Source: Sarocladium kiliense (taxonomy: Eukaryota; Ascomycota; Sordariomycetes; Hypocreales; Sarocladiaceae). From it: DNA of 64,000 bases. The stretch covers positions 744,001-808,000 of the forward strand of contig JAUZTG010000029.1 of assembly GCA_030734395.1 (NCBI GenBank), in the 5' to 3' direction. Shown here piece after piece: positions 20,032-31,207 of this stretch. Numbering within the stretch: the first letter of the stretch is position 1; every line of letters starts with the position of its first letter. Position numbers and translations under genes: made by a program. A model generated the notes under the pieces. It was not told where the DNA came from and ran no database searches. It saw nothing but the letters and a program-made list of their open reading frames with translations.

Positions 20032-23000
20032 GATGATGGCGTGGTTCTCGGGTACCTGGCAAGGTTTCGAGATGTGAAGGTTGTTGGTGATGATGGTCAA
20101 GTATGAGCGTAAAGTGAAATGCTTTGAGTCTGTGACTCTTGTCGATTGTGAAAAATGTGAAGTTTTCCTCTCTGGGAGTGATGCAGCAACAATGAAGTTG
20201 TTTATTCTGCACAAAAACAGAAGAAAAACAACAATCACAAGAGCGAGGCTGGGGAGAACGTTTCTTGCCAGGTGGTGGTGACGGGTGTATATAAGCAGTC
20301 CAACGGGCCGACGGTGGTGCACAAGCAGCTGGCAGCACGATACAATGTCCAGGAGGGGCGTCTTTGAGTTGAGGAAACTGGTGCTGCTTGACGGAGATGC
20401 GTGTTTCTTTGGCAAGGTGATTGTGACTCGTTTGCGAAGTGACTTGTGTTGTTGATGCTGCTTTGGAGAAGTGGTTTCCTTCAAAGAGGGCCCGTTGGTG
20501 AAGGATGAGTATGATGAGTATGAGAAAGAAGAAAGGAAAAGAAAACCCCCAAACTGCCACAAACACGGCCTGCGTCGATCAGCCCAGCTGAGCGTCAAGA
20601 ATCGAAGAAAAGAAGAAGAAGAATGTTGAAAACCAGAAAACCCGACAGTCGTGTGAGTGTTGGAACCCAAAGAAGAGAAACTTGGGATGAAGGGGGAAGC
20701 GGAAGAGGTCAACAGCAGCCGGGAAGAGTCTTCATAATGGGCACAGCTGCATGCAGTGAATCACACACATCCCAGAAAGATAAGATCAGAAGGAAACAAA
20801 AAGGAACAGAAGCTAAAGAGAGAAGGAATCAAGGAAAGAGAAATTAAGTGAATGAATCACTGGCTAGGAGACAGCTTGAAACAAAACTCTGCCTGGGCAT
20901 GGCGAGCCTCTTGGTCGAGAAGCAAGAGTCTTGAGAGGGAGGGGGGTAGTGGTGGGCAAGTTTGTGATACACAAGACTATTTGAGGAGGAGAAGAGGAGA
21001 AAAGCTGTTGGGAACAAACAGCAGCCTATAGAGGCCATGGGTCTATGTGGCCGGTCAAACAGGTCTAGAAACAAAATTACGGGTGGTGACGGCGAGAGAA
21101 GAAGAGAGTGAATGGACGGATGGGCCTCGTCTGTTCACTTACACCATGAAGCCGAAGTGGATGGACGGTTTCTCTCTTTTTGTTTCAGGACCGGGGTTGA
21201 GAGGTCACTCTGCCATAAAAATAGTGTGGGAGGGGTACTTCGCTCCCGAGGGGGATTCCATTGGGTGGTAGAGGCGGGGGGTCCACAGGCGCTGTAGCAG
21301 CCGCTGGTGGTGGCCTTGCAGCGGTTGGACGACAGTGTCCCGTCTCAGAGTCGCGTCGCCTGGCTCTGGGTACACAGCAGGGCCTCAGTCGCGGTCGGGG
21401 CTCTGTCTGCGCGCGTCTATTTTCAATTCACTCACCTCATGAAAATAGAGTCATAGCCGCTGCGTCTCTACAGTACAGTATCCCTCACCAAGACTCATTC
21501 AACTCATCTCATCTCATTTCGATCCAGGGCTCATCCCAGCCACGCGCTTACCAGATCATGCATTTCCTCTCTTCAACCTCCCATTCGACCACTGCCGCGC
21601 CTAACATGAAGCACACCAGCGTTTACCCTCTCCTCCATCCTCGTCCTCTCATCCCACATCTCCTATTCCCTCACACAAAATGCTCTTCGTTCGTCTCAGT
21701 CACCTTTTTCACTTCATCTATCCCCATCTCTCGTCTGTTTGACCAACCCTCCCCGTGAAACATCAACCCAAACACTTCCTCTCTCCTTGTGGTGAACCAA
21801 CCCATAGTACGAACAGGCCCTCGGGATGTGTTGCTGGGGTTCCCACTCAGGAGGGGAGGTCCCTGCTTCGTCCGAGGTATTTTCCTCCACGGCATAGCAC
21901 AGACCGTACCTTGTTCCGATCTTGCCAGACTAGTGTTATACATCGAATGGACTGCATGGATGTGTATGTATGTATGTCAGGTGCGGAGGAGTACCTCTGT
22001 ATGGGTTGTGTGCTAGGGTGCTACATCATCTGCAACACCGCACAAGCATGTACATCGGCACGATACCACCCTGCCATGCACCACCATCCGTCTCGTGTGC
22101 CATCAAATACAGATACCCATCTGATTTCCTCGTCGCATCGTTTCGCGCATCTTCTCTACCACTATACACGACCATCCCACGTCGCGCACGCGTCGACGCT
22201 CCTCCCTCTACCGCCAACGCACCCTTCTCTTCCCAATAGCTTCCACCGCTCAATTAAACCTCCACAACTTATTAAACCTCCACAATCTTTCCCTTCTATT
22301 TATTTTTAAGAAATTCCCCGTAGTGCCCCAAGCTATCGGCTCTTCCTCTTCAACCCTGCTTCTCCCTCTCTCCCTGCGTTAACCGCCCTACACCCCCCCT
22401 CCCTCAGGATCTCGTCTTCCCCTTGAGCCGCTTAACGTGAGCCCCCCCTCGCATGGCCCCGCCTGCTTCCACCACCACGTTTCACTGGATTATGCGTGAG
22501 ATCTGGTGTGCCAACCTTTGTGAACCCCGGATTTTTCTTTGAAGAAGTCTCGAAGGTCAGGTAGGCGTTGAAGAGACGGGACCTGGTCTGTCTTTGTTCG
22601 TCGCACATCGGGTATATCGGCAGTTGCTTTCACAGGCTGGGTGTAACAGGTTCAGTTGTCCCTTCGTCAAGTCTTGCCGTTGACGATTCACTAGAGAGAT
22701 TATAGGGAAAGTAAGTACAGTACCGTTTGCAGTATTGTCCCTCAACTATGCAGTTCATTCCATCTCGTCAACCCTCGCCCTATACCTTCAGATAGTTAAC
22801 AATAGTATACCAAAATCCCATCTTTTCCCTTCCCCATTCCCCATCTCTCTCTCCAACAATGCCCTTCTGTTCTCAATCTAATCTACCGCCCTTGGTGCCC
22901 CCTCAATCCTTGCCTACGGTACCTAGCTGACGCCCCTCCCGCCCTCCTTGTCTCAGACCCGCTGCAGAGTCCGTCAACGTACCTGCATTAGCTTCGTCCA

Positions 23001-23481
23001 TCTTATCACTTCCTCCCTTTTGTCGGTTTAATTACCGATCCCCAATAGCGTGATGCATGCACTTTGAACTGCCGACGTGTGTAAGTGCACTTCAGGTGGC
23101 ATCGGGAGAACGCTTCGCCGAAGGTGGATGCATGCACGCTGCACGATGTGTAACACGGGTGCTGATGGCTGCTTGAGAGGATGCAGGCGGTTGAGCGGCA
23201 CGTGGATTTTGGCGGCTTTGCACGTTCTCTCGTTGAACAGCTATGCCACTGCCTCCTTCAGTATATCCAGCCTTTGGGGGCAGAGTAGTGATGATGACGG
23301 TGATCAGCAGCCTCAATCGCCTCTACTCAGTGAAGGCGCATGCAAGCTCTATCCAGCAGCCTTGTTAATGAGCAATGGACAGGGGCTGGCATCAGTATGA
23401 GATGCTTAAACTCGGTCAGATCGATTCCCGTCATTATGAGACCCCATATCTTGAGCCTATGTCTCTGCCATCATGTCCAGC
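20032..23481. other. Gene-poor stretch, 3.4 kb
   Basis: Upstream region of the HSWVE-type gene and 3' region of the RTA1-like gene. Frames of up to about 180 codons occur at 21261-22309 but are pyrimidine-biased, lack domains and do not start with ATG. The plus strand is CT-rich from about 21450 to 22450. A short TGTA run lies near 21960-21976. No RNA gene seen. Confidence 0.5.
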
Positions 23482-24395
23482 CTAGGATGAGATCCTCCTC
23501 AACTGCACTTCCTCCTCCACAAGTCCTTTCCTCATATGCTTCCGAGCCTTCATCCTCACCCTGCCAGGATGCAGCACCAAGAAGACAACCACAATAGCCA
23601 ACATCATTGATCCGTCAAGCAAATAGAGATAGATCTCATTGCTGAGTAACTCTCCATCCGGTCCTTCATTGTACTCCACCAGCCTCGTGATGTTTCTGAT
23701 GAAGAACAGCAGCGTGATAACGTAGAGCCCATAAATGTATCGCTGCCACTTCACGACACTTAGTATGACAGCATCAAAGCTTGCAGACAACATGCGTCTG
23801 TGAAACGTAGCCGTCCAAGCTGCAAAGAACCCAAAGGCAACCATCTGCAAAGCCAAGCCAACAATAATCGCCAGCTTTCCATTCTTCGCCTCCTGTGGCT
23901 CTTCACTGCCGGACATGATCGCGCCGGCAACTTGCGTGACGAAGCAGATGATGTCAACAATGATGAAAAGCTTGCCGAGGAGTCTTGGAGAGGGCAGGAA
24001 GTGTTGGCTTTCGAGTGCGATGGCTATACGGCGGGGTGTCATGTAGATGCTGGCGGCTAGAAGTGGTGGTGATGCGAGGAGGAGGAGGTTCTGGAGCAAG
24101 AAGGGGAGGATTCTTCGGACGTCGTCGTGGGATTGGGTGCGGAAGTAGTATGCCACAGCTTGCACTATCCCTTCTTGTTAGAGAGATTGAATCGGCTCGA
24201 GATGGGACACTTACTGCCGCAGCCGATGATCATGGGTAATGGGAACCAAGATCGGTATGGTATCATGGCCACGAGATGCAGGATCCCGACTATGCCCATC
24301 ATGGCCATGAAGGCGAAGGCTGGTGGCTGGGAAGGGTTGTATGGCAGCAGATCAAACGGTGCGAAGCCGTCAGGTGCGTCTGTGTCGTTCGCCAT
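23482..24395 (-). CDS. RTA1-like seven-helix membrane protein
   Basis: Two exons, 24395-24215 and 24164-23482, with a 50-nt intron (GTAAGT donor, GATAG acceptor) that completes the codon for Met in GCGMQAVAYYFR; 287 residues. A short polar N-terminus is followed by about seven hydrophobic segments, including FAFMAMMGIVGILHLVAM, the pair LLQNLLLLASPPLLAASIYM, LFIIVDIICFVTQVAGAIM, and a last segment MMLAIVVVFLVL. RTA1-like features are LLQNLLLLASPPLLAASIY and the conserved D-x-x-C/FxxQ part (IVDIICFVTQVAGAIM). The family (yeast Rta1, Rsb1) is linked to lipid transport and resistance to sterol-targeting or membrane-active compounds. The C-terminus is basic and cytosolic. It is divergent from a Zn2Cys6 regulator, a possible controller. 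Confidence 0.9.
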
Positions 24396-25254
24396 CGTGA
24401 GATACAGCAGAACACGGTTGGATAGCTATGCAAGATGGCTGGATGAGCGTTGAAGAATGAACCAGGCAGGGAAGAATACATAGGGCTTCTTATCACTCAT
24501 AAGTGCGACAACAGTGCGTGTGTTTTATATAACTCTTCATTCAGCTTCATTATCATGGTTTCCGCAATTTACGCATCCTAAGCGAGCGATTTCAAACCCG
24601 AAACGAGGCTCTGCCTGCAGTATCACCATCTTGTTCCAGGACGGCGCGCACTGATCACTCCGATATAGTAATTCCGCAGTCCAAAGATCGGCCGGCACTG
24701 AGATCTGACCAATCACAGAATTTACGCTTTCATCTGCGAAAATTCTCCATCTGCTAGCAAGGGTGCCCAGGCCCGCAAACGGGGCTCAAGGCTGACGACG
24801 CAAGTCATATCAACTGTGGTTTCAACTACTTTACGAGTCGTGTTGGAAATATTCGAATCTCTTCTAGGAATCACATACATGGCTTTCCCATCGAAGACTA
24901 GTCCTTGCTATTTTTGATGAAAAAGCAGGATACGATATTGGCTTTGGCTTTAGCGGGAACAGGCCTCAAAGCTAGGGCCGTCCGAATAGTCCCCCGAAAA
25001 ACACCGGGCAGCCCAAATTGTTGAGAAGGCACCCAAAGTCTAAAAGGTACTGCGTTGAGTGGCTTACAGCTTCCGGCATTTACTCCCTTGCTGGACTTGG
25101 CGTTGGTTCTCGGGAGCTTAGCTTTAGGTTCCAAGCCGTTCCGCCACAAGTTCGTAATGATCTTAGTGCTGATGAGATCGAAACCTTCTTCAACTTCTCT
25201 CGCGCGAACTTTGAATAGTCGCATCATTGAGATTCAATCTGTGAGGGGTGCAAC
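24396..25254. other. Divergent intergenic region, RTA1-like gene / Zn2Cys6 regulator
   Basis: About 860 bases shared by two divergent genes. It contains the TATA box above. It includes CGG/CCG triplets that zinc clusters can bind, but no clear paired site stands out by eye. Confidence 0.5.
24523..24531 (-). promoter_or_regulatory. TATA box of the RTA1-like gene
   Basis: The minus strand reads TATATAAAA about 130 bases upstream of the ATG at 24395. It is a strong match in correct orientation. Confidence 0.55.
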
Positions 25255-26535
25255 ATGAGAAAACGACACCAAAAGTCGAGGCTGGGATGCTTGACTTGTA
25301 GGCGACGGAAGATCAAGGCAAGATAACGAGTGACCGACGCAAGAGTAGAGTTTCGGGCTGACAATGTCCAGTGTGACGAGGTCAAACCACAATGCGGGAA
25401 CTGTATTCGGTTCGGTGTGAGCTGTGACTTCTCAGTCATCACCTTGCCATCATTACCTGCAGCCGCAGATAGCAAGCCCTCAATCCCTCGGAGGGGACGA
25501 CCAAGGTCAGACTGGGCCTCATGGGCTGAACAAATCCGTCTCAGCTCCACTGCAGCAACTGCAGCAACTCCTGAACCAGATACCGTACTTCTGAACGTTG
25601 ATGATATCGAGATCTATCATAACTGGATCACCAAGGCCGCAGCCACGATTGTTGAGCGCGGAAGCGACGCAGGTCTTTGGTTGGATGGTGCACCACAACT
25701 CGGATTCGGGCAACCTTGCATCCTGGACCTCATCCTCGCATTCTCAGCTTATCACCTAGCGAGATACAGACCAGAAGAAGCGGTCAAATATAACCTGCTT
25801 GCAGATCAGCATTGCACTGCTGCGTTGAAAGCCGCAACGGCATTACTTCGGCAGTTTAATCCAGCAGACAGCTCGGTGCTCTACATGACCTCTGTCCTTG
25901 TATGCTTCACGGCGTTGGCGCAGGGGCCTAAACCGGGACATTTGTTACTTGTTGCAGATTTTGGACAAGTCCCCTGGCTGGCCTTGCTCAGAGGAGTGAG
26001 GCTTGTTATTCGCAGCGTCGGGTGGAGCTCGATCTTTTCTGGTCCTATCTCGAGGTACTTCCCTTCGGAGAAGGCAGAAGAGCAGAGTGCAGAGCAGCCA
26101 TCCATGCCTGGTGATGCGGAAGTTGGCGCTGAGGACTGGCGTTTGTCGTTAAAGAAACTGGAAGATGTTGTCGACCTTTGTGCCGAAGAGGAGATGAGGA
26201 AGCACTACAAGAACGACTTACAAGTTTTGACAGGGTGCTATGAATCAACCTTTGGCAAGGGGTCTCATGCAAGACCAGTCACGGAGGGGAAGATGCAGGT
26301 CGTGATGGCGTGGATCTACCAGCTGGATGAGTCCCTGGTCGAAGGACTCCACAGAAGAGAGCCGGTTGCTCTGATACTCCTGGGACATTTCTGTGTTCTA
26401 TTAGATACTCTGAAGGGGTTCTGGTTTATGGAAGGCTGGGCGCAGCACATAATGACGGAAATCTTGAAGGTTTCAGAGACGAGTCGGAAGTGGTTGACCT
26501 GGCCTATTCAGTTCCTCGAAGGTCATGAGCGATAA
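25255..26535 (+). CDS. Zn2Cys6 transcription factor with a GC-AG intron
   Basis: Two exons, 25255-25317 and 25372-26535; 408 residues. Exon 1 encodes MRKRHQKSRLGCLTCRRRKIK, then a 54-nt intron begins GCAAGA instead of GT and ends TCCAG, and exon 2 resumes at CDEVKPQCGNC. Joined, the six cysteines (residues 12, 15, 22, 29, 32, 39) form the C-x2-C-x6-C-x6-C-x2-C-x6-C zinc cluster. Retaining the intron gives an immediate stop, so the GC donor is required. A proline and arginine linker leads to a fungal regulatory domain of the Upc2/DUF3468-like type, with DDIEIYHNWITKAAATI and ILDLILAFSAYHLAR. Such proteins bind CGG-containing DNA in the nucleus. The target is unknown; the divergent RTA1-like gene is one candidate. 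Confidence 0.9.
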
Positions 26536-26858
26536 CGAGGACTGGGGATTTTAGACAGATTTCTCACGTTTGCGAATAGAGAAGGGACAATTCTTGAAGA
26601 AAATAGTTGTTATCGTTATAAGAAAGTTGCTAACTATGTGGTATTACAAGAAACCGTACGTTGATCCTCAAACCCAAAGCAGAGACCCCCGATCAAAACG
26701 CCATAAATAGTCATCTTTAGCCAAAGATGAGAAGAAAAAGCAAGAATAACTCCCAATTCGTTATAAGAAACAAAAAGCTGGTTCATAGACCAGCCCCAAA
26801 TACATGAGATATTCATTCATCGTGTGTGTGTAAAACAGCCCACAAGGCTTTTCTTCGT
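26536..26858. other. Convergent 3' intergenic region
   Basis: 323 bases, AT-rich, between the stops of the Zn2Cys6 regulator and abaA. No gene seen. Confidence 0.6.
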
Positions 26859-29691
26859 TCACCAGCCCGTTGAGACAGGCACGGCAGCGCCCTGCTCAAA
26901 AGTGGTATCTGTCCTGCGCCTCTTCATCGCGCGAGGGCTGGTATCCCTTTCTGCAGATGGCACAGGGCCCCATTGGCCGGGCCAGAGGGGTGCGACTCCT
27001 GGCTCCATCTTCGCCTGCTGCTGGGGTTGATGCTGGGATGTTCCGGGCCAGCCGGATGCAGGACCAGGCTGAGTTGCTGAGGAGGCGGCAGAGCCGTCAC
27101 CTCCGTTGTTGCCTGTTGTGGCTGTGTTGGGGTTGTTGGACCAGCTGTCTAGGGCAGCCATGTCCCAGCCTTGGAGGCCTGAGTTGCCGACTGTCTCGCT
27201 GTTGTCGTAGACAAGCTGTTGACCGCTGAGGTCTAGTGCGGATGAGGTAGCGATGTATGGGTTGACCATTGCGCTAGGCATGGGTTTCGTCTCAGGGTAT
27301 GAAGAAGCGACTGATGAGGTATCGAAGTATGCTCCCGTTGCATGTGAAAGGCCTGATGGCTGAGGAGCTTCTCCTGTGCCATTGGAGGAGAGGAAGCTCA
27401 CACCAGCGCTGTTGTTGCTACCATTGCCAGCTCCGCCGGCAGTGCTATGTCCACTGACGGAGCCATCAAAGCTGCCAGTGGGATATGAGCTGTGCAGACC
27501 AGCGGTAGGTGGTGGTGTAGCCAAGCCACCAGAGAAGGAATCGAAGAGACCGCCCATGCCGGCTGTTGATGAGGGGAGAGCAGGAACATGTTGTGTCATG
27601 CTCGCACCGTTGTCCCAAGCACCAAAGGTCTCGTTCATATTGGCAGTCATATGTTGCCCAATAGTTGGGGTGGGAGACATGACAGCATCGCGACCAACGC
27701 CAACGGAAGGGTAAATGAGAGCCTTCTGCTGGTGGTAGCGAGACATGGGGTCGTTGACTGTCAACCAGCGCCATGAGGTACCGGCAGGGCGGAAGACAGC
27801 TCCGTACTTGTACCACTGGTTGGTGGTGTTGAAGCGCCAGAAGATGATAGACTGGCGAGTCCAGCGGTTGGAGTCGGGTGCGCAAGACCACAGCTCCTGG
27901 TACATGGCAACCTTGCAGATGAGGTCGCTACCAGTGGGCTCACGGCGAGCCCAGGAGGCGGCGTCGCCATCGTCCTCGGTGCGCTTGCGCTTGCTACCAG
28001 AGCGCTCAAGATCAGGACGTCTGTTGCCGTCGGCACCCTTGGCACCACGACGGTCCTTCTTACGCTGGTGTTCGACATCAGGGTACTGAACAGCCATGCT
28101 GAGAATGCTAGCCCACTCAACAGCAGGGAAAGGAACATGGATGTCCTGACGGGGGCGGAGGTGGCAGTCGCAGTCAGGGCGGGAGTCGCTGCAACCGCGG
28201 CGGTGAATACCGCTCTCGTTGGTGTACATGTCTGCCTTGTCGCCATCGGCATGAAGCTCCTCTGGGCGAGTCAGGCGGGTGACGCACTTCCAGCGGTGGT
28301 GCTGCAGACCAGGTTGGGTGACGGCGACCTCAACGAAGCCAGTGAGCTCGGATCCAGAGGGAAACTTGGCGTGCTCGTGGAGCTCGAGGGTGGCGCACAT
28401 CTCCATGAGGAGGCATTCGTCGTCGCGAGTGGGAAGATCGAGAGCCTCATACATGTCGGGCGCATCCCGCTGCCACCTCCTAGTGACAGTCTTGGCGCAA
28501 GCGGAGGTAGTGCGGTCGAGAGACCGGGTGTACTCATGAAGAAGGACGTCCTTTCCGAGGACGTTAGGGCTGTCGTCGCAGTTGGAGTACTTGTGGAGGT
28601 GAGGGAATGAAGCCTGGTCAAGAGGGTTGTCGTGAGCGTCATATGCGATCTCGTCGCGAATGCGCACATCTGGTGAAGAGACGAAGATCTCGCAGGTCTT
28701 GGGGCGCACAGTGATACCAGACTGCAGGCTCAGGAGTGTGTTGAAGTATTCATAGTTAGGCTTGACCTCGGGCACCCTGCCCTCGGCCAGCGCGGTCAGG
28801 ACCGGGTTCGACTTGAAGGACTCTTGTTCTTCCTCGTCGAAGTAATCATCTGAGTTGGTTGAGCCGGGCTCCTTCTTCTCCTCAGCAGGGAAGAGGAAGT
28901 GGACTGTGGCGATGTTAGCAACTAGTTGACGAGGATCATCAGTGGTTGGTGTCACTCACAGCATCGAAGGTCTTCGAAGAACTTCTTGACCACTTGCATG
29001 TGGCTGGATACTTGCTTGCGACCCATCTGCTCGATGCTGTCATTGCTGTTGTCGATACGGAAAATCTCCTTGCTGCCGAGAACAGCCACGCAGATGACGA
29101 AGATGTACTCGCTGATGAGCATGTTGCGTCCATGGAGCTTGCCTCCCATGGAGAACTTTCTCCGGCCCATGTGAGGCATGAGAAGGACAGCTAGGATCCG
29201 GTCAGTCGAAGTTGTTGGGCTTGAGAGCAAAGTGACTTACCATCGACGAAAGCATCCTCGAGTTCGGGTCGGCGCCAGACGCCACCCTTGTCCTTCTGGT
29301 TGTCCTTGTGTGCTTGCCTGTTCCTGTACTGTCTGAATGTTGGCCAGAAGTAGAGCGGGTTCACTCCGTGCTTGGACCGCCTCTGCTGGATTCTAGGCTG
29401 TTGATGCCTGGGCTCCGGCATGCGGTACAGGCAATCAAAGGACTGTGAAGGCACGATGGCCGGGACGCCGGGCTGGGGCATAGAAGGAGACAGCATGGGT
29501 GGCTGATAGCATGACACGATGCCATTGTAGTTGTGAGCCTGGACATTGCCAGTTGACTCCCGAAGCGGTAGCCTGCCACCGCTCTGGGCTGCACCGTGAT
29601 AGCTGTTGCGCCTTGCGTCCATGTACTCTGACCCAGGCGGCGAGAAGCGCTGGGTCGAGAGGAGCGGACGAGGCTGATACAATGAAGACAT
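26859..29691 (-). CDS. abaA: TEA/ATTS-domain transcription factor, AbaA/Tec1 type
   Basis: Three exons: 29691-29241, 29190-28960, 28903-26859; introns of 50 and 56 nt; 908 residues. The TEA DNA-binding domain is at about residues 136-212, split by intron 1 after EDAFVD: KGGVWRRPELEDAF, then MPHMGRRKFSMGGKLHG and RNMLISEYIF, ending KQVSSHMQVVKKFFEDLRC. These are hallmark AbaA/Tec1 residues. The rest contains nuclear-localisation-like clusters (SKRKRTED, MKRRRTD) and a long Ser/Gly/Pro-rich C-terminus. In Aspergillus, AbaA acts after BrlA and before WetA in conidiophore development and binds CATTCY. The start at 29691 is the first ATG; an upstream TTG frame extension is not used. Regulation in this organism is not shown, but three CATTCY motifs lie within 1 kb upstream. 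Confidence 0.93.
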
Positions 29692-31207
29692 GGTATGGGA
29701 TCCGTCGCCAAGCAAGCACGTAAATGCAAGCTTGCTTCAACCTTGTGGGCTGAAGTGCAGCAACGACAGCCAAAGGAGGGGAAAGAGAGGGGAAAGGATC
29801 GTAATGGATGTGAAGAGAGGAATGCGAGGCTCTGGGGGGATGGAGGCTCACGAGACCCAGGTGAGGCGAAATACCATGGAGGGAATCGGGGATATCGTGC
29901 ACACCGGACTGGATGATGATGGATTGGGACAGAGAGAAGGTGAGGAAACAGAAATGCTGGAAGGAATTTGGGAAGTCGAGGAATGGATGGATAGATGTAT
30001 GCTTTTGGAGGACAAGAAGGAGGCGAGGAGCTCAACTGGAACGGAGTTCCTGACCATCGAGGAGAAGGGGATCCCCTTAAGAAGCATATAGACCTCAGAC
30101 CTTGAGCCGGGGGGAGGGGGGGCAGACAGTAACTGGAGGGAAACAAACACGGTCTAGGAGCAGAACAAGCGGCGATGGATGGATGGATGGTCTCTCGTTC
30201 GATGGGGAATCGTATTGACCAAGGGCAGTTCAGTCGATGAGGGGAGGACTATCTAGCTCTGATCTTCCGGATGTGGCCGCGCCCCTCCTGCGTCTCCATC
30301 GACAGGATCCTCTTTTTCTGTCACTCCCGCCGTCCAAGCAGCTTCGGATGGACGAGACAAGTCAAGACCCTCTAGAGGCACACTTAATCATCGACAAGGT
30401 GTGGAGGCGTTCTTGCTCGGGAAGGGAGTGCGGCCGACACGGGCAAGAGGGTGAGGCGCCTTCCCCGAAGCTGTGGGGTGTGGGTATTTGGTGCTGTACT
30501 TTGCGAGGATGGTGTGTGCAAGTGTGGGCTTCGGTTGGTCCATGGTGTGCAGAACCTTTTCACATCTGGTGTGTGATGCACAATCGACGACAGGAAGCAG
30601 CGGGGCTGCTCGACCCCCCCTCCGAGAATGGTCGCTGAAAGCTGCCCTCGCCCAATTGCAATACACGGGAGATTCTCCGTCAGTGCGCGCTGCGATCTGC
30701 TAGGCGTTGCATGCAAGGGAGGGAGGCCAGCGAGGGTGTGGCGTGGGGCCGTGGGCCGGAAGCAGTGTCTCACTTTTTTGCTGCAGATGCGCATCGTACC
30801 TGCAGTAGGTAGGTATGCAGATAGATGAACGTCAGACATAACAGCCTTGTCGCGACTGAAAATCCATTCAAAAACGCGTTTTGAAGGTATTTGAGATCGA
30901 TGGTGCAGCGGATCGTGAGTGGCTTCGAGGGCGTGGCCCAGCGTCGCGGATGATCAAATGCCAGCTGCGCATTTTCGCAGCCTGACCAGCTCGCAACTCT
31001 CAACCATCGCCAAATGGTCAGAGCCAAGTCCCGGCGCCCTTACCAAGGGGGGCCCTCATAGTGTAGGCGAGGGCTGCACTCGCGCACCAGACTGCCCCAG
31101 CGATAATTCCTCCTGCGCTGAAAGTGGTCGCAAGGAGACGAGGGCGAACGCATCGCGCAAATGAACAGAAAATAGTCGTTCAATTTTTGTGATCCCTCGA
31201 GGATTCT
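29692..31207. other. Upstream region of abaA
   Basis: About 1.5 kb. The proximal 400 bases are purine-rich on the plus strand (CT-rich 5' leader on the coding strand). CATTCY-type AbaA sites read from the minus strand at 29819-29824, 29980-29985 and 30625-30630; a BrlA-response-like CAAGGGA lies at 30714-30720. Overlapping frames at 29361-30146 are a by-product of this composition. Mrd1 ends at 31208. Confidence 0.5.
30174..30190 (+). repeat. (GATG)4 microsatellite
   Basis: Four GATG units plus a partial one in the upstream region of abaA. Confidence 0.9.

Noticed and set aside
20032..20712. 227-codon in-frame extension upstream of the HSWVE-type gene
   Set aside because: Low-complexity and Lys/Gln/Ser-rich; using it would bury the clear signal peptide at 20031.
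21261..22309. Two long plus-strand frames
   Set aside because: No ATG starts in sensible context, CT-rich composition, no domain.
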